Program-made: the position numbers and the translations under genes
The notes under the pieces: generated by a model
Seen by the model: only the letters and a program-made list of their open reading frames with translations
Databases searched by the model: none
Told to the model about the DNA's origin: nothing
In this document: positions 9,561 to 21,560 of the stretch, piece by piece
Numbering within the stretch: the stretch's first letter is position 1
How the letters are laid out: every line of letters starts with the position of its first letter
Origin: Theocolax elegans
Lineage: Eukaryota; Arthropoda; Insecta; Hymenoptera; Cerocephalidae
Direction: 5' to 3'
Length of the DNA: 64,000 bases
Assembly (NCBI GenBank): GCA_026168455.1
Contig: CM047429.1
Span: forward strand, 5,607,125 to 5,671,124

Positions 9561-11545
9561 ATTGATACACTAACACGCTTAGTTATTGAACACATGCCGT
9601 TGGCGGCTATACAATTCATCAGAGCAACCGTGGTCATGGAAGACCTTACCCCAGACCGCAACCGCCGAGATGTCTCACAGAGGCGTGTTATCGAATGACG
9701 GGAAGCCTTCCAGGCTTTTAAAAGTATTTCTCCCGACGTTTCCTTACGTAGGTTAGATGCACCAAAAACTCGCACGAGAAGGCATTAAGAGCGTCATTAT
9801 TTTCGAAAGTGAGTGAAGTCGAAAACCCTTTTGGCCGGACTCTTTTATATTGTTCCGGCTCGGTGTATACCGGGGTGGGAACAGCCTAAAAATGCCTTCG
9901 AAAATCATTGTGGAGTTCAGCGTACCTTAAGGACTCAACTCAGTCTCTGGCAAGCCAAAGCAGGAGATCAACTGAGGGGAAATTCCTTAGGAATACGTTC
10001 CACACGCCTCGAAAGGGGCGAAACCAGCATTGTGCAGAAAGTTGTTTCGTGAAAATGGTCCAGGTAACTCGAGTTTACTCGGGTAGATAATAAATTTCCG
10101 CCTATCGCCTAGCAAGTGATGGGTCCACCACTGTGGGTAAAGGGCCTCGGCCGGAGTCATAGCAGTTCCCAAAAGCAAGGAACCTCCGAAGCACAATGTA
10201 GGGTTGAACAACCAAATACAGGTCGATTTCTTTAAGCAAGGGTTAGTAGGTTCGCTGAAGGCCCTCGAGAAGAAGTTAAGCCTTTCAATCACTCAGTTAA
10301 GAGTTGGGCTCCCTTATGGCAGCCTCCAGACTATACTAGCTGAGAATTCAGGTCTTCGGACAATGAACTCATCACCCACCCGTAAGGGTGGGTTTTTCCA
10401 TTTCAGGAGATTTTTCGAAAGGTAGCATAAAAGGATAGCGAGGAGACAGACCAAGAAGTAAGGGTAACTCAAACTGAACCAGTTTAGCACTTGGAAATTT
10501 CGAAACCATGGAAGTCGATGGGTGCTACGTGGACCCTGTGGAGATTCTCGAACGCCAACTAAGGAGAATCTCTATTCCATTCCAGTGCGATCTAAAGCCT
10601 GAGCAGTTTGCCAAGCCGAGTCTCATCAAATAAAGTACCACAGAGAGAAATACCCGATTATGACGCTTAAAGGCAGGCAACCATACCTATCCTGAATTTT
10701 GTACATAAAAGAACTGCCAAATGCAGATAAACTCGAGATGCAATTAATCTTGTAAATAATAGAGGTCCGAGGAGCTGCAATCAGCCGTGACCCGGTTGCG
10801 AAAGCGAGATTGGCCTAATGCCTTGTAAATATAAAGATTTCTATGGAGAGTATTCTACTATGATCAAACGATGGAATATGAAATCAAGATGATTATCCAT
10901 CAGTGGACTATTTGAACCCTTTGGATAATCCAATCAAACTCAAAAATAAATTCCATTGGGTAATGAAAAGAAATGCACGAAACAAGATTCCAGATTCTGT
11001 TTTAAAGAGACGAGTAAGTGTAAGTTCTAAATAGTTGATGTAAGGTAATATAAGGTTTGTAAATATTGTACATAGTAGGAAACGATAAGTTTAGTCTTAA
11101 GAAGAATCTCTCCAGCCGTACGGACCCGGCACTCGCGTATTTTCAACGCTATTTTCGATATCTTGTGGGGGATATCTAGAAATCTTTAAACGTTTTATTT
11201 TAATTTTAGGAGATAATTGCACTTGAGTGGACCGCTAACAAGCGCTTACCATCAAAAGATGCCCTCTTCCAATAAGGAACGGCAGCGTCCTCGAAAGCGA
11301 AAGGGTGGATCGACGAAAGGGCCCTCCAAGGCGGCACGCCTGGACACAAACCCTGTCGATCGAAAAAGTTTAGTCAGGATTCGGACTCGTACGGACGGGC
11401 CTCCAACAGAGTCAAGCTCTAACGGAGGCCTGAAAGTTAAGATCTTCCAACTAAACATGGCTCGTGCGAGAAACGTCACAGACGAAACTCGCTAACACAT
11501 GGTCAGAGCAGGAGTAGATTTGGCTTTGGTTCAAGAATTGGACTA
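9561..11545 (+). mobile_element. R1-like non-LTR retrotransposon fragment (5' region and start of ORF2)
   Basis: Near the right end a plus-strand frame (11217-11495) ends in LKVKIFQLNMARARNV and, beyond an in-frame stop, AGVDLALVQELD. This is the start of an R1-clade apurinic-type endonuclease domain. The sequence then stops and family C integrase begins at 11599. The 1.6 kb before it (9561-11200) has no domain I recognise and could be ORF1 or 5' untranslated sequence. LINEs are usually 5'-truncated; keeping the front of ORF2 and losing the rest is unusual and points to a later deletion or recombination. The left boundary is uncertain. Confidence 0.55.
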
Positions 11546-11598
11546 AGCATTGGTACGATAGTAGGGACCAAGCCCTATAACATTTCTACTGGGGATGC

Positions 11599-12200
11599 CT
11601 ACAAATCTTCTTTGAAGCAGTTACGCAGTCCGAGAAGAGCAAAATGTAGTCTTTTAGACCCAGGTGTTTCTGGTTCGCACATTAGCGCTACTTTAAGTGT
11701 GCGATGAAATCGTTCGATTAGCCCGTTTGATTTCGGTTGGTAGAGAGTGGTCCTGATACGTTGTGCTTCAATTAGTTTAGCGAGGGCTGTAAAGAGTGCA
11801 GATTCAAATTGGGTGCCCTGATCGGTGGTGATGGTAAGAGGGGTCCCATAGTTGGCGATCCAATAGTTAAAGAAGGTATATGCGACGGTGTCCCCCCGCA
11901 TGTCTTTTAGCGGTACTGCTATGGGCCATCGGGTGAATCTGTCAAGTGCCGCGAGACAGTAGCGATACTCGTTAACTAATGGTAGCGTAATCAGGTCCAT
12001 ATGCACGTGGTCGAACTGATTTTGTGGTACATCAAAGCTCGTATTGGCAGTTTGATTGTAACGGTGAACGTTTGCGCGCTGGCAGGCTTCACATTCTCGC
12101 GACCAGCAAAGTGCGGCTTTGCGTACGCCCGGCTATACAAATTTCTGTGCAAGCTAGCGTGCTGTTACTCATCCGCTGGGGTGAGCTGGGTCGTGTATTA
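11599..12200 (-). pseudogene. Family C integrase remnant
   Basis: The open piece 11599-12006 holds all three catalytic residues: Asp in HMDLI, Asp in TTDQGTQF and Glu in NGLIERFHRTLK. Upstream on the minus strand (12006-12200) is the zinc domain with CEACQ, interrupted by a stop in the FV-W-PG segment where Trp is usual. The C-terminus is cut near 11600, where plus-strand LINE sequence abuts. Confidence 0.88.
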
Positions 12201-12339
12201 TGTCATGTGCCGTGTGACGGTGAGGTGATGGCAGGTATGGTCTGATGAAGCCTTCGTGAACATTGCAGGCGAGTTCTTGACTTTCGATGCGTAGTGTCTG
12301 TAAATCTAGCACGGAATTATTCAGAATTGTAGAATATAG

Positions 12340-13500
12340 TCAAGTTGGCGCTGTTGGCGCGGTGATGCCTCGTCTGAACGTTGTTGAACTGTGAATACTA
12401 ATGGCCGATGGTCAGTCCTGATCTTGAAAGACCGTCCTTCGAGAATGCGCTGGAAATATTTGATGGCTGCGTAGACGGCTAGTAGCTCCCTGTCATACGT
12501 GCAACATCTCGACTCTGTGCTGCACAGTTTTTTTGAAAAAAATCAACGGGTCTCCATTCGTTGTTACCTTGTTGTTCGAGTACGGCACCGATTGCGGTGT
12601 TGGAGACATTGATAGTAAGCATCAACGGTGCGGCGTGTGCGAGAAACGCAGGTTTGATGGCGTTGGCAAGTCTTTGCTTACAGGCTAGGAACACCTCCTC
12701 GGCTGCTGATGTCCACGAGAGCTTGACTTTACTGCTTTTCGCTGGTCCTTTACGCAATTCATTCAGCGGTGCTTGGATATGGGCTGCGTGTGGAATACAT
12801 AGGTGATAAAAGTTTAGCATGCCGAGAAAACGCCTGAGCTCTGCGACAGTTTCCGGTCTTGCAAATGATTGAATGGCCTTGATTTTACTGGCAGGTGACT
12901 CATAACCCTACGAGAAAACGGTGTACCCAAGATATCGAACTTTGTCCTTGCCGAATTCGCACTTAGCCAGGTTGATTGCTAACCCTGCCTTATATAAAGT
13001 TTGGAACAGCATTCTGATTTGGCGTAGGTGTTCGTCATGATCCTTGGATAGGACGAGTAAGTCATCAAGGTAGCCTCGTACGAAAGGTAAGTCTCGAAGA
13101 AGTGCGTCCAAAAATCGCTAGAACGTCTGCGAGGCGTTGCGTAGGCCCATCGACATAACCTGGAACTCAAAAAGCCCAAAAGGGGTTGTTACCGCCTTCT
13201 TATAGATATCGTCCGAGGCCATTGGTATCTGGTAGTAAACTCGTTCAAGGACAATCACTGAGATTTCCGAGTTGCCGTAGCAGTCTTGCAGTAGATCTTC
13301 CATCAGATCAGATCAAGCGGATAGTGATCGGGTTGAGTGCAGGCATTTAGCCGGCGATAATTGCCCGTGACGCACCGGCCCCCTGCTTCTTTCTGACCAA
13401 TTGAAGAGGACTAGCCCAAGGACTGAATGACCGACGAACGATTCCTCTCTCAAGTAGGGTATTGAATTCTGCTTTGGACGCGTTAAGTTAAATTCCATCT
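12340..13500 (-). pseudogene. Family C reverse transcriptase and RNase H remnant
   Basis: Minus-strand pieces in order: 13313-13498 holds the N-terminal fingers out of frame; 13118-13303 holds TTPFGLFEFQVMSMGLRNAS; 12908-13111 holds the catalytic box RGYLDDLLVLS; 12479-12820 holds the connection segment and RNase H start (NTAIGAVLEQQ). Translation of 12340-12490 shows RNase H motifs YAAIKYFQRILEG and RTDHRPLVF. At least four frame changes or stops separate these pieces. The YLDD box itself is intact. Confidence 0.88.
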
Positions 13501-13629
13501 AACAGAGCCGTTTTGCTGCTAGGTGTTGTTAGGTCCTTGAAATCCGCGAGTAAAGCATTGTATTTTTGCAATATAGCACTGTTGCATGTACTCGTTGAAT
13601 CTACCAGAGAAACACTATGTACATCTGCC

Positions 13630-13920
13630 TTAAATAACTCGCCTTTGGCAGTGAGCGATGTGAGAGGGACGAGAATTGTCGTCGACGGCCAAAATTGAGG
13701 TTAAGTTGATGACGTCCATAAGTAGCGATGGGCGAGTGATTCGCGGCATACAGCGTAAGGCGATGTATAGGTAGCTTCTCGCTTCTATAGATAGCGGGAA
13801 TAACAATATGACCGATCCCGAGTTGACTAGAAATTTCACTCCTGTTACGCGATCGTACATATGCAGACGGTTCTCGCTGAGTGATACGTTGTTGCTGACA
13901 ATCTGAATTGACGACAACGT
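13630..13920 (-). pseudogene. Family C aspartic protease remnant
   Basis: The minus-strand peptide reads LHMYDRVTGVKFLVNSGSV. In the family this position is DSG, with Asp as the catalytic residue; here it is Asn, so the active site is lost. Order after the gag ending CHYHSRFG and before RT is normal for Ty3/Gypsy. Confidence 0.75.
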
Positions 13921-13922
13921 TC

Positions 13923-14700
13923 CTAGTTTTTTGTTTGTGTTGCGCCTAAAGCGTTACCTACGAATGTGCACGATTGCAGGGAACGGTCAGCGGCTGCACC
14001 GAAACGACTGTGGTAATGACAGAGTCCGTTGTTACGACCTGCCGGCAAACGAGGGCGCTGTCGACACGAATTGCGACTTCTAGAGGTTGTGGCCGAGGGG
14101 AGTCGGTTCAAAATTTGGTTGTTAGGAATTACTAATTGCGTAATTGACGAACGCAGTGCAGCTAGCTCCACAGCGACGCCATCCATTGTGGTTTTAGGTG
14201 AGCCTTTTTCGCTGCCAATTCGTTCAGGAAATTGGGAGAGTTTGTGATTTCCCAACTCGGTCCGTGTCAATGCCTGACGCAACTGCTGTTCCGACGAATC
14301 TCCGAAGCGAGAGATGATTTGCGTTTTCAGATGGTCGTATTTACTTTAGACGAGTGGTTCCCGAATGATGTCCACGAGTTCTTGTAAGGTTTCATTGTCC
14401 AGCATGGACACGACAATGGTGGTACTTAGAATTTTGCGATCGTATATGATTTACGTTGAACACCGATTCAATTTGGTGGAATCAGACCTCAGGGTTACGC
14501 TTCCAGAATTAGGGGAGTTTGCAATAACCGATCGTTTCGATGGTCGATGTCTGCTGCGGTTCTACGTCGGTGGGCGCAATGTCGTTCGTCGACGTTGAAT
14601 CGTTGATCATGATGCTTATTCGAGAGAGCGAGAGAAAATACCAAGGATGCGTGCTCGGTCGTAATGTAGTACCCGCAGTGGTGGACTTCTCTTCTTTTTT
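13923..14700 (-). pseudogene. Family C gag remnant
   Basis: Two open pieces on the minus strand (14509-14739 and 13923-14282) with a broken segment between. The second carries RQALTRTELGNHKLSQF, like the last helices of the insect Gypsy capsid family that has no zinc knuckle, and ends with LCHYHSRFGAAADRSL, the common CxYHxxFG..A..C ending that lies just before protease in this group. Protease follows directly at 13917. Stops and frameshifts make it inactive. Confidence 0.7.
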
Positions 14701-14710
14701 TACTCGACCG

Positions 14711-14728
14711 ATCACGTCGGGGTCTCCA
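14711..14728 (-). other. Primer binding site of family C
   Basis: Two bases inside the 5' LTR, the minus strand reads TGGAGACCCCGACGTGAT. The TGG start fits pairing with a tRNA 3' CCA end. I cannot name the tRNA with confidence; it differs from the TGGCGCCCAAC site used by families B and the outer element. Confidence 0.6.
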
Positions 14729-14730
14729 TT

Positions 14731-15006
14731 TGTAGTCAAAGAGTGAGGAGAGGCTCTAACTACAATAAGTCAGCTGGTTAACTCAAATATCAACCATATT
14801 ATCAAAATATTACAACAAATAGATAATACAAAAATATGAACAACACGATAATGCGATCCAAGGAGTGACTTCGCAAGGAGCGACTGTGTTGGTTCGCGTT
14901 TTGCGGGAGAGTGAGTGTGTTCCTTAGAATTCGGAACGCGGCACCAGTATTTGTTTCCGAAGGCGCGCATGCGCGTGCGCGTGAGGCTTGTGTGGCTCGA
15001 CCTCCA
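14731..15006 (-). repeat. 5' LTR of family C (276 bp)
   Basis: Pairs with 8959-9204 in the same orientation, with scattered substitutions plus one indel of about 30 bases, so the insertion is much older than the two nested elements at 30-61 kb. On the minus strand it begins TGGAGG and ends GACTACA. Confidence 0.85.
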
Positions 15007-16862
15007 TATATATTTCAACGCTATTAGAGTATTAGAAACTTATTACCAATACACACAAGTTGCGATTAATAATTATTCTTAACTGTAAGATTATTACCAC
15101 AATTCATTAGTTTACGAAGTTCAGAATTGATCCCATGGATAAAATATTCGATTATGCATTATTTAAATAATTTAATAAGCGGTAAAAATAGATAAATTAA
15201 ACTGCAAATATATCTTTTTAATTAAATTATAAAATTGTTAAAATTGTAATAATATTGTATTAAAATCGAAAGCAAGGTCGATGAAAATAGATGAACATGT
15301 TCAAAAATTACATTTCGTTTGAATTATATTAAAACCGGGGAGCTCTCCGGCGTCCGCGCGCGAATCTCCTCTTAAAACACAATACCTCTGCAGGCGCTCT
15401 GCGACATTTGCGCTTATCATACTCGAAAAAAATGTTTACGCTACAATTACAATTTACTCAATTTAAGACTTATTAAATAGTTCGGAAAGTTTAAATTGGG
15501 TTTTAAAAGTGAGTTACTTATATTCTTTCCATTTTTTATAAATTGATAATGAAGACGCATCGTTGTTTATTAGAAACATATTGGCAATATATTGGAAACA
15601 TATTGAAAAATAACTCGGAAAACTATATTAATACATCGTTACTATAGAAAGTTTATTTTCGTGACTAAAAGTGTAGCTTACCCTTATATTAGGATTAGCT
15701 TCTGGTTGTTTCGTAATTTATGAATTATGACATCAAATTCGTAATCAGTAGGCCCCAAAACCCCAGAATTTTGAAAATTTAACTCAGTCTTACCCCCTTA
15801 ATGGGTGTTGCGTGAAATTACAAAAGAAAAATGTGATAATAAATGAAACTGTTATTTAAAGCATATTTGGGATGGTTTGCAAAGCCAGTAATAAATTCAT
15901 CATAAATCAAATGGTATCCAACAGGATTCTGTAGCACTTGCAGGAACGAAAAGTTTTGTTAGGTAAATCTATCTCTATATTTGCTTAAACAACTTTACAT
16001 TATTTTTGACCATACTGAGCGTTAATTGCGTTTACTCACCGTTGCCTAAGACTAAAGCAAGAATCCTTTCACTTCTAGTAACCGCGGCAGCAACGTTCGT
16101 TATTCTACTTTCACCATCCTCTAGGACTGTCTATTTGTGCTATATTTATTCTTGCTGCTTGAGGGCTGTCCGGCTTCAATGGGTACTGGTGCTGTATTTT
16201 CTTTTGTGGGTTAGTAGCTATGGGTTCTATGGACTTTGGGGTACTACAATGTCATCACTTTGATCTGAGGAAACTACTGCTAATTTACGGATTTTTGTTT
16301 GCATATATATATATATATCCCACAGTCCAGATAAAGCCGTCACCTACGACTCCACAGCTCCACGGTATCCGCCGCCTCCTGCTCCATATCACCTTACATC
16401 GAGCGGCAAACGCTGTCAAGGTATAACATATGCTCATTTTTTCTTTTTTTATCACTCCTTCGCTCTCTCATGCGCTTCCTATTACGATGTTGTAATAGCG
16501 TCACCTTGGCTTTAACGATGCAGCGTTTGCCGGGTAAGCAAAATAATTCCGTGAGATATTTTTAAAACGGATATGCTTACCATTGTAATGTCCGTGAATC
16601 TGGTCTGACATTTCGCTGCGCATCCCGGGGTATTGCAGATTGCTCAGCTGTGATATATGTTACCAGCTTGAACAACCTAGCAAATCAGAATGTGCAGGTT
16701 ACTAATGCACATTGCCACAATCCTGATGCACTACTCTATCTAAGGGAAACTTTCAGCATTGACTTAAAGCGAGGGCTCAATAACGTGCGGCTATTGATGA
16801 GCCCAGGAATATTTTTGACTATGTCGCTAGCCAAGAGCAGTAAATTTTCTTTTTATTATTAT
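15007..16862. other. AT-rich DNA without a gene; diverged repeat copy at 15400-15640
   Basis: Only short low-complexity ORFs occur. 15400-15640 matches 8690-8950. A (TA)n run lies near 16302-16317. The two ORFs at 16006-16426 have no recognisable domain. Confidence 0.5.
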
Positions 16863-18015
16863 TCTTGAGAATCTCGGGAATTTATATGCTATTCTTGGAT
16901 ATCTGCTCTAGGTACGGGAGACCTTAGGAATTTCGGGATTTTTTATTGTATACCGGGATAATTGCAATAAAATCGAAATTTTTTAGAAATTTTCGGGAAT
17001 TTTTATGGCAATCCGGGATAACTGCAATAAATACGGCATTTCTTGGGAAATACGGAAATTTTTATGTTATTTCGGGATAATCGCATTAAATACGGGATTT
17101 CTTGAGAATTTCGGGAATTTAACTGGCATTCAGAGATATCTGACCTAAATACGGGATTTCTTGGGAATATCGGGTTATTTTATGTTACCTGGTAAACCGG
17201 GATAACTGCACTAAATATGGGATTATTTGGGAATTTCGGGAATTATTAATCCGAGATAACTGCACTAAATATGGGATTATTTGGGAATTTCAGGAATTAT
17301 TAATCCGAGATAACTGCACTAAATATGGAATTATTTGGGATTTTCGGGAATTATTAATCCGGGATAACTGCACTAAATACGGGATTTCTTGGCAAAATCG
17401 GGAATTTTTATGTTATTCCGGGATAATTGCATTAATTACGGGATATCTTGAAAAATTCGGGATTTCAACGGGTTTTCAGTGACATTTGACCTACGGATTT
17501 CTTGGGAATATTGGATTATTTTACGTTACCTGGTAAACCGGGATATCTAACCTAAGTACGGGATTTCTTGGATGTTTCGGAAATTTTTATGGCAATTCGA
17601 GATATCTGCTCTATTTACGGGATTCTTTGGGAATTTGGGAATTATTATGGTACTCCGGGATAATTGCACTGAATTCAGGATTTCTTGAAAATTTTCGGGA
17701 ATTTAGCTGATATTAAAGAATAACCGTACTAAATACGGGATTTCTTGGGAATTTTCGGGAATTTAATTTCGAGAAAATTTTTTTTATTGCGGGATATCTG
17801 AGCTTTTTATGGATTTTTCGGGAATTTCATAAATTATTAAGGTAATACAGGATATCTGTACTACATTCAGGATTTCTTGGGAAATTTGAGAATTCTATGG
17901 TATTCCGGGATAACCGTATTAAATACGGGATTTCATGAAAATTTCGGGAATTTGCCTGGTATGCGGGGATATCTGCTCTAAGTACGGCAGTCCTTGGGAA
18001 TTTAGAGAATTTTTA
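16863..18015. repeat. Minisatellite, about 53-66 bp unit, 1.15 kb
   Basis: A unit of the form ACGGGATTTCTTGGGAATTT, then CGGGAATTTTTATG, then TATTCCGGGATAACTGCACT is repeated roughly 18 times with drift. Three consecutive short units of 53 bp start near 17212, 17265 and 17318; elsewhere the unit is about 60-66 bp. The GGGA-TTTC core recurs in every unit. There is no ORF through it. Confidence 0.85.
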
Positions 18016-18354
18016 TTTTGAATTTAATAATAATTTTAGAAGATTAAGAAATTTTTTTAATTGTTATATATAAAATTTTGAATTCTTAAATTGGTTATTT
18101 TTTTCAACTATCTCTGAATATTTCATTTAATCTGTGCATAAAAATTAAAGACGTGAAGGTTTACGAGCGTAGTGAGCAGGGGTTTCCCCCTAGTTTTTAA
18201 TTATTTATATTAATAGCTTTCCATTATTTTGATTTATTTAACCAAATTTTTACTTATTAATGAAGCAGTTTAACTGAAAAATTAATGAGTTATTTATGTT
18301 CTTTCAATTTATTGATTATCGTAATTACAATAATAGATATCAACTGTTACGCCC

Positions 18355-19765
18355 TCATCTCGATTATCATCGGCTTTCCAAGAATAAGATTCTGCGCATA
18401 ATACGTGAAACTGTACCGGGGAATCCCCAAAATTTAGTAGAGCTTGATTCTATGCTTAAATAATATCGGCCCATAAATGGTTTTTATAAAGGCATGGCCA
18501 AAGCCACTGGTAACTCAACATGTCTTATTTTTATACATGATACCATGGTTGAGGCATTATCGCAATGCTCACAACTATTAGTTGATGGGACGTTTGAGGT
18601 TGGTACCAGTACATGGTGTATCGAAGGCAGGGTTGCCAGATGGCGATTTTTTTTATTCGTTGCTCTCATATAATATACATCAAAGTACGTTTGAGAGAAA
18701 AGGAAAGAAAATCGCCAATTGTTTACTCTGATCGCAGGCATAAAGTTTATTTTTCTTGTCTGAGTTTTGAGTTTGCAGTACGATGCAAGCTTGCAAGATA
18801 TGAAGATGTCATATTAATATTGATAACCAATAATTTTTATATCAAAATTATATAATTACAGATTATGCCTAGAAATTTGAATATTGCTCAAGTGCACATA
18901 ATACATTTTCGAAAATTGGATGCTGTAAGTCATAAAAACATGAAAATATCATTTTCATTTATTATTTGTTATATAAAAGTATTGCAAATACTTTTAGGGT
19001 TTTGCATCGATTTTTGTTCTATGTTCATCAAGAACATCAAGCATGTATAATGCGGTGTGGGAAAAATTTTTTGAAATTGTACCTCAGCTTCAAAATAATG
19101 TAAAATCATTGATGGGCGACTACGAACGTGCTCAAATTAATAGTGCCAAATTAAATTTTCCGAATGTTACTATCTCAGGATGTGAATTTCATTATAAACA
19201 AGTAAACACTCTATATTTCTTATGTAAATGCTATATTATTTACGAATGTCTAAAAGTAATGATTTTTTTGCGTATTATTGTAGCCGCAAAACCAAAATAA
19301 AATTACTATTCTACTAGCGTTAATCCACTAGCCCAACAACTCGAGATATCTCATTGCAGCTTTCGCGTTGTTACCCTGATATTCTAAAACTAATATTTGT
19401 CGCGAACTATTTTAAAACTTATTCAGCCATTCGAATCAAAACTTAAGATCCCTTTTTTCCAATTAATTTACTGAAAATTTCAAATTTATTTGATTTATCA
19501 ATAAAAAGTTTGTTCAATAATTCATTTGATAAACAGTTGATGCGTCAATTGAATTGAAAATTGTAAATTATAATAATAGATTAATTGATAATTATAGAGC
19601 CTTGCTAAAAAATGGAACAAATTGAATATTAACGTGGAGCATGACCATATTCTGGAGGTTACTTATGGGTTAGTGTATCTTCCAGCTAATAAAATCGGAG
19701 ATGGAATGATGCACATAACCAAATTAATGGATGCACAAGCTGAAACAAATGATACAAAGGTACAA
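18355..19765 (+). pseudogene. MULE-type (DDE_Tnp_MULE) transposase remnant
   Basis: Pieces in order on the plus strand: 18360-18500 encodes a basic segment ending FYKGMAKATG; 18520-18610 gives SQCSQLLVDGTFEV, whose DGTF is the first catalytic Asp motif of MULE transposases; 18876-18925 gives RNLNIAQVHIIHF; 19043-19200 gives YNAVWEKFFEIVPQLQNN, then MGDYERA (second Asp region) and ISGCEFHYKQ (the C..H motif). 19650-19745 may be the C-terminal tail. AT-rich insertions or introns separate the pieces and stops are present. No terminal inverted repeats were found, so element limits are unknown. Confidence 0.7.
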
Positions 19766-19984
19766 TATTAAAGTAATCAGGAATAGTGTTTCTTGCTTAA
19801 ATTTATTATAATCATTGGGAAGATAGTAAAATAAATTTTCTTTCTGGACCTAATGTTCGTAAAGAGCGCTTTTATGTACTCTCCGAGTGTTGTACTTAAA
19901 TCTATCATCAAAATGAAAATTCAAAATGGCGGAAATAATATGGCGAATACTATACCGGGTGTTTTGTTTAAACTTTGTGACAAG

Positions 19985-20442
19985 GTACGTGTCGCTTTCT
20001 CTGTCTCTCTCTATTTCGTGGCTTCTGGGCTGCTGAGACGTCTCTTCACGACGTCGGCTCCGGATGTACTTCCTCGGGTCTACTGCGCGGCTGCTATTAC
20101 ACGGTAAGAAGTAACTTGACAGGCGCCTTGCTATTTAGTTAGTATATGTGAGCAATGTTTATGCTCACATAACCTCTAACCCTGGCTCCTATATACCTCT
20201 ACTCCTGTACACAGTCTTGTGTACTCCTATCTGCTCCTTAGTATTGAAAACATACTTATTAATATACTTTACAGGCTGATCTTCCTGTACGAGTTTTGTT
20301 GCTGCTGTGTGGCTCCTTCAGTATTGAGACTACTCCGGATATGCTGCTGTGATTGCTACAAGAGCCGTCTTCCTTATGCTTTGGACCTCGGTACCCTGTC
20401 TATGCTCCTGTGCTGACTTTATACTCAGCTGATGTCTCCAGA
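19985..20442. repeat. Left copy of a 460-bp direct repeat
   Basis: Starts GTACGTGTCGCTTTCTCTG and ends GATGTCTCCAGA; the same order of motifs recurs at 24235-24694 with a low percentage of differences. Similarity stops abruptly at both ends. Could be parts of two LTRs or two copies of a dispersed repeat. Confidence 0.8.
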
Positions 20443-20799
20443 CTCTCGAGTCTCGATTGCTGCTGACTATAATATGGGTGTTCATCTTCCCACTGTACGC
20501 TTTGCATAACTCTATTTCTATTAACCGTCCTCGCAGGATCCATGGTGTTTTGCTCATACCTTCGAGTTGGCCTTGCATCTATATATTGCTGCGTTGATGG
20601 TTCATAACTTGCTATTGTACTAATTGGGCGAAAGGCGCATTGTTAAATGCAGTGCGATTGTCGTGGTTGGGAATTTAACATGGTATTAGTGGTATAGGTT
20701 GTGGTAGGTGCAATATATTGTATGTAGGAATTATTTACTAGGGATGGATTATTAGGTAGGGTGGGTGCTAAGGTTTGTATTGTGTAATGGGATGTAAAA

Positions 20800-21560
20800 T
20801 TAATGGCTAATTGTGCTGTAGTTGCGTCCGGTAGCGTACGGAAAATTTCTTCGTTAATGCATCTAGTAAGTTTTGGCTTGTTGCTGGCACTGGTGTAGGT
20901 GTTAATGGGTATACGGTCGATTGGACTTCTGGAAGAATAGCTGTTTGTCTCGTTGGTTCTTCCTGGTTACTTGGATGTAGTGTATTTCGCGGTTGATTGT
21001 CTGTTTTATTTGTATTTGGGCTGCTACTTCGCTGTATTTCATTTTGCGTTGTTGATTGTTGCTCTTGTTGTGTTATTTCTTCCATTGAAATCGGATCTTG
21101 ATATGGACCACGATTTTGTCCAGTTACCAGTTCTCCGAATATCAACTGTCTGCGTACTTGTTAGCTTCGTTGTGAGTTTTGGGAAATAGCTTGTGAGAAT
21201 TGGGGAAACAAGTTAGTGGCTTCTGATTGTGTAAGTGACAGGGCAAATCATCGGGATTTATTTCTAATAATTGTTGTGCTTCTGCTTGTGCTAAGTCTAT
21301 ATCAGTTTCCTCGTTAAACCACATTTGGTCTGATCGAGGATCCCATTCGGCTGCAGAGTTTCCAAAATTACGCCTAATTTCGTAGCAGGCTACTCTGTCA
21401 CGAATTATCGCAATGCTGCTATCTAAATTTAAAATTGTTAATGCATCGCCTAATTATTGGTGCGCCTTGAGCTGCATTTAGGGAATTCAGTTTGCTACCT
21501 AATCTATAATTTACGGACATTTCGATGGGCTTAATAACAATGTTTTATTTCAAGTAATAG
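20800..21560 (-). pseudogene. Unrecognised minus-strand ORFs, possibly gag of an LTR element
   Basis: Two adjoining minus-strand frames, 21142-21324 (acidic, MWFNEETDIDLAQAEAQQLL) and 20807-21145 (Gln/Thr/Pro-rich, low complexity). Together with the upstream frame they resemble the N-terminal, disordered part of a gag polyprotein in composition only. The minus orientation agrees with the PBS-like site near 23430. No capsid or zinc-knuckle motif is visible, so this is a weak call. Confidence 0.3.

Larger units (their letters stand above)
8959..15006 (-). mobile_element. Minus-strand Ty3/Gypsy retrotransposon (family C), degenerate, with LINE insertion
   Basis: Two similar terminal repeats, 8959-9204 and 14731-15006, bound a decayed gag-protease-RT-RNase H-integrase order read on the minus strand. 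TATA flanks both outer edges (8955-8958 and 15007-15010), a plausible 4-bp target duplication in AT-rich DNA. A PBS-like sequence adjoins the right LTR and a purine tract (GGAAGGGGTG on the minus strand) adjoins the left one, fixing the orientation. About 2 kb of plus-strand R1-like LINE sequence lies between integrase and the left LTR. Stops and frameshifts pervade the coding part. Confidence 0.88.

Noticed and set aside
10374..10400. Terminator-like hairpin CCCACCC-GTAA-GGGTGGG followed by T5
   Set aside because: Looks like a bacterial intrinsic terminator, but the surroundings are an insect LINE fragment; coincidence or a local RNA fold.
12241..12290. Second hammerhead candidate (CTGATGA at about 12241)
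   Set aside because: No GAAA at a suitable distance and no flanking helices.
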